A stretch of DNA of 64,000 bases. Origin: Rhodamnia argentea (Eukaryota > Streptophyta > Magnoliopsida > Myrtales > Myrtaceae). Where the stretch lies: contig NC_063152.1 in NCBI RefSeq assembly GCF_020921035.1, forward strand, positions 34,206,494 to 34,270,493, written 5' to 3'. Within the stretch, counting starts at the first letter, position 1. Each line of letters starts with the position of its first letter. Shown here piece by piece: positions 45,007 through 55,874 of this stretch. The notes below the pieces were generated by a model. The model ran no database searches. It worked only from the letters and a program-made list of their open reading frames with translations, and was not told where the DNA came from. A program made the position numbers and the translations under genes.

Positions 45007-47396
45007 AGAACCAACAATGCCACATAGAACGGCTGTCACTAACTAAACCGTCATGTTAGTGATTTTCAACCAAAATCATCTAGAACAACTAAATTGGCAA
45101 ATCGTTAAAATGTTTAGAACTAAATTGGCACAATTATAAGATTTAGCACTAAATTGGTAAGTTTTCCAAAACTTTAGAACTAAACTTGCATAATTGAAAG
45201 GTTTATGACATAATTGGCGCACGTACAAAATAAGTTTAGGACTATTTTGGTAATTTCCGCCAAAATTTCCTTCTATTGATCTAAAATTATAGATAGAAAC
45301 AATCCTTTTTATCATTATGTGAAACGAAATTTTCTTCCTTCAAGATAATGGATTGCTTCTTCTTTTTTACTCAATTACCAATTTTATTTGCATGTATCCA
45401 AACGTTGTTTTCATCAGAATTTAAAAAAAAAAAAAAACCTAAATATAAAAAGGATATGCTTCCTTGACATTCTAATAAGACTGTCAGTTATTTCTAACTG
45501 TAAATCTACACACCATCACCGCGTGTTTTGCATAAAACACTTATTAATTGAAAAATCGTTGGGTCAGAATAATGACAATACTATCAGACTATCGGGATAG
45601 CATGTCCCAAAATAATTGTAACCAATGGGCTCCAAATGACCCCTAAGACTTTAAGTTTCTTTCGTTCATTTCGAAATGAAAAAATCTCAGTTTGTTGTGA
45701 TAACAAATATCACTACAATGTTTTTCTCTTAGATATTGTAGCAACAACAAAAAATAAAATTTGAGATTAGATCTTTCAATTGTAATACTTTAATTTTTCA
45801 AGTAACATGGTTAAATAAAATTTATAATTGTTACTTAAAAAATTCCTAATAAGGGTCTCAAATGCTGTCAATTTCTCAAAAGAGGACCAAAAAGAGATTT
45901 TATTTCGAACAAGGGTAGGAAGTGGCCATATTAGTCTAAAAAAAAGCTCTAACTTTGTCTATGACCAAATATTCCGATTGGTTGAGGGAATTTTCATCCA
46001 AAGATACATATTCTTTTTATTTTCTTTCTTTTCTTCCATGTTCATCTTCTTCTTCTCGGAGCCAACCAACAGATTTGTCAATGCAATCCAACTTTAAGTT
46101 CTAGTTGACCGCGAGGAACCAGAGATTCTTGAACTGGTACAACATCTGCGACCAACATGAAAACACGGCCCGACATAAGGGTGAGCTTGTCGAGGGAGGA
46201 TAGCCGGCCGATCGCTAGGTCAATGCGGCCAGTCATGCTTGGAGAGCGGGCTCTGGATTGCTAAGGCTGGAGGCAATCACCGGCGGCCTCCTACTGGCCC
46301 TCGCTCGAGCCCTTGCCCAATTGCAAGTGAGAGTTGAGAGCCCATGCCTAGTGGCTAGTGAAGGCCAGGACCCTCGCTATGGATGGGGAGGGCCCGCAGG
46401 CCCTCACGGAAGTACCCAGTAACCTCCTGCTGGCCCAAATAAATAAAAGGGCAATTTTAAAAAAAATATTAAAAATATAAAAAAAAATATTAAAATATTA
46501 TTTTAAATTGTCAACGTCATGGCCGGTCGGCTGGCCAAATGGACTGAATTAGCACTATTGCAAAAGGTTTAGGACTCAATTGGTAAAAAAAAAATGTTTA
46601 AGACTGAATTGGCACAATTGCATAGGTTTTGGACTTTTTTGGCAATTTTCCCTACATATGTGTGTGTATATATAAGTATAAACATTCTCCATTAAGCAAT
46701 CTTGTGTCGGAGAATCCTAGGCTAAAATCGGATACAAAAACTTTAGCATCTTGGATCTACCATTCCAATTTTATCACATAATAAAACATGAAATAATTCT
46801 CTAGGAGGCAATCAAAAGAACATAGTGTTCAAGGACTTATCGACTCAATATTAGCAAGCCAATCAACAAGATATTTCTTTCCGAAAAGTTATGTAGCACT
46901 TTGAATTATAAGTGAGAGCTCAACAGTCTTATGATATATTTAAACTATTATAGCTGCACCCGATAATCTAGAAGAATATACATGTATATATAATTTATTT
47001 TCAGACAACCTATAAGAATAAGTACTCTCGAAGAGGCAATCTTACCAAAACAACCGGCTTTATTAGGACATTGTATGGATTTCTGGTAATTATGGCTGTA
47101 GGCAGGTCGATTTGGCAATCTAATTGGAGAAGCTGGTATTAATTTGGACATGATTTGGATTTATGGTAATTATGGCTGAAGGCAGGTGATTAGGCAACCT
47201 TATCAGACTTGCCTCTTCGAGAAGATTGCCTGCTTCTTGGATGATATTTATCCTTACAACTGTCTACTATATTTGGTTTGGCATAATACCATATTTGAAA
47301 TTGTGTTCATGTATAACATGACCCGTCCTTTCAGTACTAATAGGCTATCTTCATAAGAAAGTTTAAACGAAAATATCCATCTCCGTGATAAGAAAA
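45007..47396. other. Duplicated non-coding DNA upstream of PMEI gene B
   Basis: 45,007-45,260 is the right arm of a hairpin repeat. 46,250-46,660 is another half-hairpin with a GC-rich block (matching 63,530-64,000 inverted). 46,680-47,390 is the conserved upstream region of all three PMEI copies and likely contains the promoter, with repeated phrases such as 'ggatttatggtaattatggc'. No further gene found. Confidence 0.5.
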
Positions 47397-47942
47397 ATGA
47401 ATGGCGCATTCTCAATTTCTTCCCTATTCTTGATCCATTTCCTCATAATCTTCTGTGGTGTCCAATCCGCGAGCGATCTCATTCAGGACACCTGCAAGAA
47501 GATTGCAGCGATTGAGGTAGAGGTGAACTTCGACTTCTGCGTGAAGTCTCTCGGATCAGACCCGCATAGCCATGAGGTGGATCTCGAGGGACTAGGGCTA
47601 ATTGCGGTCAAGCTGTCACAAGCCAACATTACAAGCACGATCGAGTACACTAAGCAACTACTTAAGCAAAAGTTGGATCCGCGCCTACTCAAATATATCT
47701 CGTTTTGCTGGACAGTGTACGCCCCATTTGAAGGCAAAGACGTGATCCCATTTTACAAGGCGAAGGATTACAAAACCGTGGGTAGTTGGGCAACTGTACT
47801 TGGAGGTAACGAAGATATGTGCGACTCTCAACTAACGCAGAAGAAAGGCATGGTTCCACCTTTGACAAAGCGTAATGCTGAGATTTCTCAATTGAGCGCC
47901 ATAGTAGTTGATATTATGCATTTTTTGGGGTGGAAAGCGTAA
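47397..47942 (+). CDS. Secreted PMEI-domain protein, putative invertase/pectinesterase inhibitor, copy B (181 aa)
   Basis: A single exon of 181 residues. The start ATG at 47,397 aligns with those of copies A and C. The first 24 residues (ending GVQSA) form a signal peptide, so the product should enter the cell wall or the vacuolar route. The mature part has the four conserved cysteines of the PMEI fold (Pfam PF04043): QDTCKK, FDFCVKS, ISFCWT and EDMCDS, which pair 1-2 and 3-4. It also has SDPHSHEVDLEGLGLIAVKL and the C-terminal GMVPPLTKRNAEISQLSAIV typical of Pla a 1-like 'putative invertase inhibitors'. Members of the family block either cell-wall invertase or pectin methylesterase, and sequence alone does not tell which. 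Intact and probably functional. Confidence 0.88.
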   Translation: MNGAFSISSLFLIHFLIIFCGVQSASDLIQDTCKKIAAIEVEVNFDFCVKSLGSDPHSHEVDLEGLGLIAVKLSQANITSTIEYTKQLLKQKLDPRLLKYISFCWTVYAPFEGKDVIPFYKAKDYKTVGSWATVLGGNEDMCDSQLTQKKGMVPPLTKRNAEISQLSAIVVDIMHFLGWKA

Positions 47943-48383
47943 TGGATGTAATGAAGTGTTGTAACCAATAAATTAATGCATAGTCTATGAATCTCCATGG
48001 TAATCTGAGTCTTCTTCTTTTTCAATTTTTTTTTCCTATACGCTCTATTTCTAGCAAATGCATTCCTATGGATGGAGATCCTTTCCCCATAGATAAATGC
48101 CAACTATTGGAATGAATCTATAAATCAAAATCAACGTTTGAAAATTTCATTATGTCGAAGAGAAAGCCCTTTTGCGGCCCGTCAATATCTCAATTTGAAT
48201 CTCCCATGCCCACTTTTACCCCGTTTATTTGCTATTTTAGTCAAATATCCACGTCCAGTTTTGGGTTCTCTCACGCGATTTCTCTAACTTAGCCTTATTG
48301 TGTTAGTCATGAAAAGAGTTATTCAATTTTCGTTAAATTATGTCTTGCCTTTTTAGCTACTTTAACATTCTCACTTCTGTGAT

Positions 48384-49034
48384 TTTTTTTTTTTTATCGA
48401 AATGAAGCTGATATCATTCATTCAGTGGAAATGAACTTACACAAACTAGATTTTGTAGGATCAAAAGATAATAAATCCCATAAAGGTTGGGGTCGTTTGG
48501 CAATCTAGTTCGCCAGTCCGCCGCTTCATTAGCCTCGGGGGGGTATAATCCACGGTCACCACCTTGAGCTAGGCCGAAATAGAGTTGCACTCGTGAAACA
48601 AAGATCTGAAAGCCCATGGGCCATCTTCAGGATTGACCAGGAAGGATAAGATAGATTCATTATCAGTGAGTATCTTATCACCCTGAACTTCTTGTACGGT
48701 TGATTTACTTTCCCCACTTGCGGATCTGATTTCCCGATGCTTCTCTCTCTCTTTTTGCAAGTTTCGTAGCGCCTGTAGTACTCCCAAGGTTTCCATCTTA
48801 AGCACAGATCCGACCTTCTCCTTGCTCGCGAAGCCGATAATTGTACTTCTTCGCGCATCTTGGCAGATTCCTGCCACGGATCCTTCCTTCTCTCCTTAGA
48901 TCTATGAGCCGTCTATGTTGAAGCTCCAATGTCCCTGTTTCGGGATGCTTCCAAATTGCAGATAAAGTTTGTACCTTTTCACTTCGATTCTGATTCTCTA
49001 GCGAGATACGCTTGAAATTAATTTACCTCTATGG
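48384..49034 (-). mobile_element. 5'-truncated LINE fragment with poly-A tail and target duplication
   Basis: On the minus strand it ends in a poly-A tract (the T run at 48,384-48,395). The site is flanked by 'cattctcacttctgtgat' (48,366-48,383) and 'catcattacttttgtgat' (49,035-49,052), an 18-bp target duplication with four mismatches. Copy A (37,660) and copy C (about 61,795) keep the uninterrupted site, so the insertion is specific to B. About 650 bp of the 3' end remain, covering the RNase H-like domain. Confidence 0.85.
48410..48960 (-). pseudogene. LINE RNase H-like domain remnant
   Basis: The minus strand reads HWSFNIDGS then a stop, followed by GSVAGICQDARRSTIIGF, METLGVLQALRNL, ILTDNESILSFLVNPEDGPW and, after a frameshift, PPEANEAADWRTRLPN. 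These are the order and spacing of the RVT_3 RNase H domain at the C-terminus of plant LINE ORF2 (DG, an acidic residue in the ALR helix, TDNES, N-x2-AD). The stop and the frameshift make it inactive. Confidence 0.75.
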
Positions 49035-49052
49035 CATCATTACTTTTGTGAT

Positions 49053-50900
49053 TTGATTAATACGTATATGTGGGGAAATTTTATCAAAATAGTTATAAAT
49101 CTATTGCACTTTTGGCAATTCAATCATACACCTTTTAAATTTATCAATTGAGTCCTAAAACATTTTCACTTTTTGCTAATTCGATCCTATTGGCGGTAAA
49201 TCATTGATGTGGACGTTGGTCATCATGGCACACCCGGCACCGATATGTACAATTTTTTTTATAATATGTTAATATATTTTTCAAACTTTATATTAATTTT
49301 TTTTTTTTTTTTTCCTTTTTTCTTCTTATTTACTTCTTCGACGTTTGGCGAGGATTGCCGGTGGTGAGGTCGTCTCGGTCGTGGCCGTGTTGGCCTCACC
49401 CAAAGCTAGGCTAGGCCGAATGCAAATTGTGTATATTAAATTGTAATAAAAAGTTCATTGTAAAGCAACTTTGGGTAAAATGGTGTTTGAAAAAAATATT
49501 TTTGCAAAAGACTTTTTTTGTTTTTTATTAAAAAAAAAACTCAAACCTTTCGCCAGAGCCAAGGGGCGGGCTTAGGCCACCGGTGACCAAGATCCGGTGC
49601 CAATGGCTGTCGTATGATGTCACACGACAACATCAACAAGCCTAGGTGAACATCGTAGACTGCCTTCACGTAGAGAAGATGAACAATTACAATGAGGGCA
49701 AAATCGAAAAATAAAGGATTAGGGACAAACATGCCGACAAAAGATGAAAGTCTAAGACACACCAAGAATTGCCTTGGCTTTCAACTTTTTCAAAGCTCAC
49801 TTTTCTTCAAGGCCATTTAAAAAAAAAATTTAACACCCAAAATTTGGCCCAAAGAGGTTTTGGATGCTCAAAGCCCCTTGAAAAAGCCTTTCGCAAACGA
49901 AGTAAGATTATCGTGGTTGTAGTTGGATGACTCTAGGTGACACTCACGGATCTTTGGTGCGGCCCGTCAATATCTCTCTTTCTAAAAAAAAAAAAGGACC
50001 GCTCGACAGTCGATCTGTCTGAGGTCGCACACGTCTAACTGGAGTTTGTTGTGCTCAAGAGGCATTTGGGGGTAAAAGTCATAATTGTATAAAGTTTCTG
50101 AGGGCAAAAATGTGAACTGATAATTTTCATTAATTCTTGAACAAAATTTTCTGAAAATGTTGCAAAGCTAAAAGTTGAAGTTGCTTTCTTAAGCCGTGCC
50201 AAATGCCATCCAAAGACAAACTTTCTTCTGGTCACCTTTACTGCTCTTTCGCTCAATCAAATCGAAGACCATTGTGAGTCCTTGTGCAATCATGACCACG
50301 TTTATATAGGCAAAATCGATCAACGGAACCGGCTGACGAGGCGATACTGCAGACTAGGTGAATGTTGTCCACCTTTGTCTCTTTAATTAAATTATCCATC
50401 TTAATTACCCGACGTGTGTGGTCTTAACATTCCAACCAATGCCAATTACCTACATCCAAATGTCCATCCCATGCATCCGATCTCAAACCTAATTGAATTT
50501 ATAATAACGAGCCTTCTATGCCCATTTATTGCGAAAAAGTCTTCAACCACTAAAAGCTATGTGACCCTCCAATTTCTTGACCCAAAAAAAATAAAGAATT
50601 CAATAAATTGCATTTAATCAGAAAATACTAGCTTTGAACTACTGCTGTATAGTGTCGGACAAAAAAAAAAAAAAAAAGAACTACTTCGGCACAGTGGTCC
50701 ATGTCTAGCTACTTCTTCACATTCAGTTTTTTTTTAATCTTTTCTTTTTAATTTCCCTTTTGTGCTTCAAATTTTAAAACAACTCCTACTTGAAGGGCTC
50801 TTTTTCTCTCATTTTATTCGACATTTTGTTGTACATGTTCTTAATTACATATATCAGGGGTGTAGGAAAACACAAGTAAAAACAACTCTAGCGAGGAAGA
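49053..50900. other. Non-coding duplicated DNA to the right of PMEI gene B
   Basis: 49,053-49,430 is the left half of a hairpin repeat cut at 'aggccgaatgcaaattgtg'. From there on it matches 60,000-61,400 inverted. Open frames such as 49,541-49,765 (-) and 50,035-50,256 (-) have degenerate partners in the other arm and no domain, so they are not called. Confidence 0.45.
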
Positions 50901-50911
50901 AGTAAAAATTA

Positions 50912-51150
50912 GGCTCCGTTTGTTTCGTGAAAAATGAATAGTTTGAATAATGTTTTCTTGAAAATAATCATTTGTATCGCTAGAAATAATTAGTTGATAA
51001 AAAAATTTCATTATCTATAATAATTTATGTTTAAATAGCTTCATGGACGATAAAAATATTTTCCATCCAATCGTTTTTGTAAGAGATCGTTTTTAGGAAA
51101 ATATTTGCTAGATCATTCATTTTTGACAAAACAAACGAAACATTAAAGAG
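50912..51150. mobile_element. Short hairpin MITE with 'ccgtttgtttcg' ends
   Basis: The left 'ctccgtttgtttcgtgaaaa' and the reversed right 'aatgtttcgtttgttttgtc' form inverted ends, both followed by 'aaaatgaat'. A copy at the same place in the other inverted arm (about 59,700-59,945) shows it was present before the inverted duplication. Class uncertain (hAT or Harbinger). Confidence 0.55.
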
Positions 51151-52269
51151 AGTTTCTTTCATAAAAAAGGGATAATTTTTAAAAGTATTTCTTAAGGTGG
51201 GCAAATCAACCAACTGAAGGCTGCTTTTCAAGTCATAAGTTACTGGCAACTCAATCATGTAACTAATTTAAATTTAGCAGTAATTTATCATCTTGTTTCA
51301 TATTTACCATTCGAAACAAAACCTTACAAGACAAATTAGTAATTTAGAAAAAAACCTTACCAATTCATAGTCAATTGACGACATGCATTCAAGCATACTA
51401 ATGCTATGTTCCCAGCAATGTATGGTATTTACCAAGGAGAAAATGATTTTACCATTTTCAAATTTCCTAGTATGTTATTTATCATTTATAAAGTTTAGGT
51501 TTAAGGACAATCCCAACTTTTAAGTTTATTCTTTTGACATTTTGGACCTCTAAGTTTTCTTATAGCGCAATCTCTAGCTTTCTCAATTTGTGCAATGAAG
51601 TCCTTTCATCAATGATTGTTAGTAACACCATCAAATTGCTAACATGGCGTCACACCGACATGGCACAACATGGACCTATGGTGTTTATGAGGCACCAAAT
51701 AAGCTCCACTTCGAGCAAACACAAGCAACAAAATATTCTGAATTTTCCAACACGCAATCAACTCACTAAGGTTTGTCAAAAGCATGTCAAATTCATATGA
51801 TTGGAGAGAGATAGGAATCGAGATCGGTCTGTGGTTCCACATCCAGGTACAGGGCGCACAATGATGTTCGAATTGAGTGGTGAATCTTCGAATAAAGCAA
51901 GGAAACGTGAAGTACATATGAAAATGAGATCGCATAGAATTGCAAGAAAATCAAAACAAAATTACTTGAAAATGTAAAGTGTGGCAATTGAAGTGGCATG
52001 AAAAAGCAAAAGATAATCATATTCATTTTTTCAACTCGTTGATGTAATATCATGAGTTTATTTTGATAGATCAACAAAATTACGCTCATGTCTTACATTA
52101 GTCGCCCATTACAACGACATGTAAATATAGGGGATCTTCCACTTTCTTTGACCACAATACATGTCGAAACAATGGAAAAGAAAGAATATCTTGTACCTTC
52201 TTGCATACGTGCTCCTCCGGAAGCACACACTAGAATTTGCTATCCTTTGATAATCTTGCCGCTCCAACC

Positions 52270-52377
52270 TTACGTACAGTAGCCAGAGCTACCCAACAAT
52301 CTTAGGAACAACGAAGAGCTGTGTTACGTACAGTATCCTGAGCTACCCAACAATCTTAGGAACAACGAAGAGCTGTG
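52270..52377. repeat. Two tandem 54-bp units
   Basis: Units 52270-52323 and 52324-52377 both contain 'ttacgtacagta' and 'gctacccaacaatcttagga', with only about three differences, so this is a recent duplication. Confidence 0.85.
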
Positions 52378-52469
52378 TCGTGTTGGGACGGGACAGTTTT
52401 AGCATGTGAATGTCATGCACTGGCTTCGTTTTTAGGTTATTTTTTTCCTTTGAGATGATGGTGAGTGCA

Positions 52470-53118
52470 TCATAAGTCCTAAAAACTTATTGCAAAATTG
52501 CAATCAAGTTCTAGGACTTTAAAAAAGTACAATCAAATCTTAAAACTTTCAAATTGATGCAATAAAGTATTTTGTTAACACTGTCAATTTGCTTAACGAA
52601 AAATGCTGACTTGTCATTTTCAATTAATTTGTCTATCTTGCATGGCATCTTTTATTATATATTTTCTTGTCAATCCTTATTTAAATCAAATTTTTAAAAA
52701 AAGGATAGGGTAGGGCTTGGACGATGAGGCACGGCCACCGCAGCCCATTGTCTAGCCACCCTCACCTAGGGCTTGCGACCTCCGACATGCCTCCGGTGAT
52801 GGGCTGCGACAATGGCCGCGCTGCTTGCCCCGCCCTGCCCTACCTTTATTTTTTCTACTTTTCTGTTTTAGTTTTTTAAACTTAATATTTCAATATTTTT
52901 TGGCTTTTTAATTGGATTTATAAATTATTTGAAAAATAAAATAATAAAAAATTCCATGTAGGATGGATAAATTAATTTAGAAATGCCACGTCAGCATTTT
53001 TTTTTATATAAATTAATGGTGTTAACGGAAGGATTCCATTACACCAATTTAACAAAGTTTTAGGATTTCATTGAATATTTTTTAGGACTCAAATCACACT
53101 TTCGCGATAAGTTTTAGA
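52470..53118. mobile_element. Hairpin (foldback) repeat with long inverted arms
   Basis: Left arm from 'taagtcctaaaaacttattg' to 'gaaaaatgctgacttg' and right arm from 'tgccacgtcagcattttttt' to 'cgcgataagttttaga' are complementary over about 150 bp. The interior is GC-rich ('gcccattgtctagccaccct'). Half copies lie near 34,880-35,100 and 51,480-51,700. No coding frame. Confidence 0.6.
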
Positions 53119-55848
53119 TAAATGCAAGAGCCACCGTCTTCATGGCCTCCATCCCTGCTGTCTTTACTTTCAGCTCCAGCTCGACCTCCTTGGAGCAATC
53201 CACGGTCGGTTTGCACGACGGACGGAAAAATCGAAAAGGGCAAAAAAGCTTTCCTTATGGAAAACTCTTCCATTAGAAGATAAAGTGCTAAAGAATAGCA
53301 TGCTGATAGGTCACAAATAACTGATTATTCTTTTCGATTTGAGTTCTCTTGTGAATAGGTTGTACCTACAAGATGAGAAATTTTTTTTGGCCATGAGCTT
53401 CAATAATAACATCGTCGGCACACACATGAAGCACTGGCGAGAATTTTTTGGATTCATTGGAATTCATCCTGAAATCCTCCCCAACCACGTCAGCATTTAC
53501 AGTCGCTTAGATCCGTCAAACGAGTAAGGTGGGTTGGATTTAATTTGGATTGAGTCAAAAATGGTCCAATCGATCCATATTGACCTATTTAACCCGTTTT
53601 GATCCATTTTTATTTGTAGTGACGCCACACCGGACCTAATCGGCTAAAACACTTCAATATTAAATCTCATTTGTAAAAACTTGTTGTTCAAATACTGTGG
53701 ACAATTTTTTTTTTATAATTTTTTTAAGAAAACTCTGATTTTTTTTTTTCATTTTTCCATTTTTTTCTTTTTTTTTCCCTTCTACGTCCGTCAAGAGTCA
53801 TCGGCAACTTGATACCTACGATCGGCGACGACTGGCCATATCCTGGTGAGCTCAAGGCTCGCCAGACGCTTCACAGGTTACACATATTTTGGACTCAAGT
53901 TAAATGGATTGAACATGAATTTGCATCCAACCCATATTTGACCCCTACAAGTTTAAGCTTTAACATTTCTTTCAACCCACTTTCAAAATTTTAAGTGACG
54001 CATATTTAATCCGAGTCCACTAAAACTGAATTAATAAATGGTTTTTCTGATTCATATTGCCACCTCTACGGTAGCCGCCGTTATTGAATCATCCTCCACT
54101 TCTCATCCCACTAGCAACATTAATCTCTTGTCCGTATTCATCTAATCGTCCGCTGCATCACGTTTGAACCATAAGCGTCATTGACAGCGAAGCCGCGTCC
54201 GAGAATGCATCGAGGTCATACACGTTTCGTAGATATAGTGATGACTTCTATCGACTCAAGCCAACTTAGCGTGTTCACGTTCTCCTGCTTAAGCTATTAA
54301 GTATTACTTTTACAAATTTTTCCAGTTAAAAGTAGCAAATTATTCAAAGTCGTCAATCAAATTGTATAAGATGAAACTGCTGTTTTTCTAAATTTAAGCA
54401 AATGTGCTTGGTATTGGTAATAATAATGTGATCCGCAACTTATTGATAAGATGCCGATGACGTTAAAGAATATGCCTATCCTAATTTAGTTGTAAGAATA
54501 TTGCTAAAAATGGTGTTCTAATTGGGTGTCCCACCAAAGCATCTTGGATGAGTGGGATAAGGTCCTGAATTGCTCTTTTGCATCTTCTCTAACACGCTCT
54601 TATAGCACAGTGGGAACACGGATGATGCATTTGTGCAGATTTGTCGTAATATGCATTCTCTCTATCTATTATAATTAATTTGATTTTGCATTAATGTATG
54701 TTTTTGCATGGTTTGGGAAGTTAAACAGTCACATACTATCTTAGCTGATTTATGTAATAAGCCCTTTTCATTATCTTCGCTGGCTCATTCTCACTTGGCC
54801 ATGCACGTTCCTTGAATAGAAATCCCTAATAAATGAGACGGCTAAAGGGTTCGGCCATGTTTGGGCGAATCTCATGGTCAGAAACCTCCGAGAGAGGGAG
54901 AGAGAGAGTACGAGGAATCTTCAGGTTTGACCTTGGGGTTTATCATGTTATGTTTTACAAGTGTATCATGAGTATGTGTAGTGTGTTTGTCGCACATAGT
55001 GTAGCCAGAAATGGAAAATATTCTCCCTTCGAGTCTCAAAAACTTGTTGCATGTTCAAATGAAGAAAATATTGTTCAACCTTGAGTCAGTTCGTGAGCTA
55101 TAAATTCGACGCGAATGACTTAGTTTATTCTCAACCCTTTACCTCAACCGTGTGGCCAACTGAGCTCCCCTAGCCCATCGCCTTCGTCGCCATCACCAGT
55201 CACATCCCGTTACCCCCCACCAAGCCATTCGCCAAGCCTCGCTCCTGCACTAGGTAAGATCATCATCTTCATTTCCCCTTTACGTTTCTCGGCATCCTGT
55301 TTCCATTACATAGAGAATCAATAATCGAGATGCTTCTGGTGTTTGCTTAAGAGCGGTGAATAAGTATGGACCATTCATTTATTGGGTTTTTTGGAGTCTT
55401 GTTGGCCTAATTCCATTAGGATTTTCATTTGTCTAACGTAAATTTGTTTATTGTGGATGAAATTGGTGCATAGGGATCATTTTATGAGCGATAATGAACC
55501 TTCGCTATGTTGATGCCGTGATGGAACGCAAGAATTTTGGACCTAGTTTTATATGGAGGAGTTGTTTCGAAGGATTGCATGGGGTTATAGGAAACGTTCA
55601 TTGTTTCGTCTAATATTTTGGCAAACGTACTTTTAGAAAATGGCTTGGTTGTGGTCTGGCGACCAGAAGTTGTGGTCGATGGGTGCGTTTATTCCCGGTT
55701 AGAGGTAGTTCACACCAGAGTATATAGGTATTGACCCCCCAAAAAAAAAAAAAAAGAGTATATAGACAAAAAAAAGGGTTGAAGCTTTAATTGCTTTCTA
55801 TGTCATCCCTTTCAAATTATTATCTTCTCCTTTTAAGTACAGTTCCAA

Positions 55849-55874
55849 TCTCTCTCTCTCTCTCTCTCTCTCTC
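55849..55874. repeat. (CT)n microsatellite
   Basis: Uninterrupted CT dinucleotides followed by pyrimidine-rich DNA. It resembles a plant 5' leader, and an ATG with a 31-codon frame follows at about 56,030, but no longer coding region can be built from it. Confidence 0.8.

Larger units (their letters stand above)
43150..49430 (+). repeat. Segmental duplication copy B (partner of 32,190-38,390)
   Basis: Colinear with copy A and carries the intact PMEI-domain gene. Relative to A it has gained a MULE-like MITE (43,506), a 465-bp tandem duplication (44,077-45,006) and a LINE fragment (48,384). It lacks the MITE at 33,020 and the insertion that breaks gene A. Confidence 0.8.
46260..51186 (+). repeat. 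Left arm of a large inverted duplication (partner 59,664-64,000)
   Basis: Read in reverse, 59,664-64,000 matches this stretch in order: hairpin block, PMEI gene, 3' flank, 'caatgaactttttattacaa' junction (49,455 and 61,385), 'gaccctccaatttcttgacc' (50,563 and 60,228) and a short MITE (50,912 and 59,700). Homology stops at 51,186 and 59,664. The right arm continues beyond the window, so the full size is unknown. This arm is longer because of the LINE insertion. Confidence 0.85.

Noticed and set aside
53142-53276. 44-codon frame resembling the start of a plastid transit peptide
   Set aside because: No downstream exon in any frame continues a protein; Ser-rich starts occur by chance.
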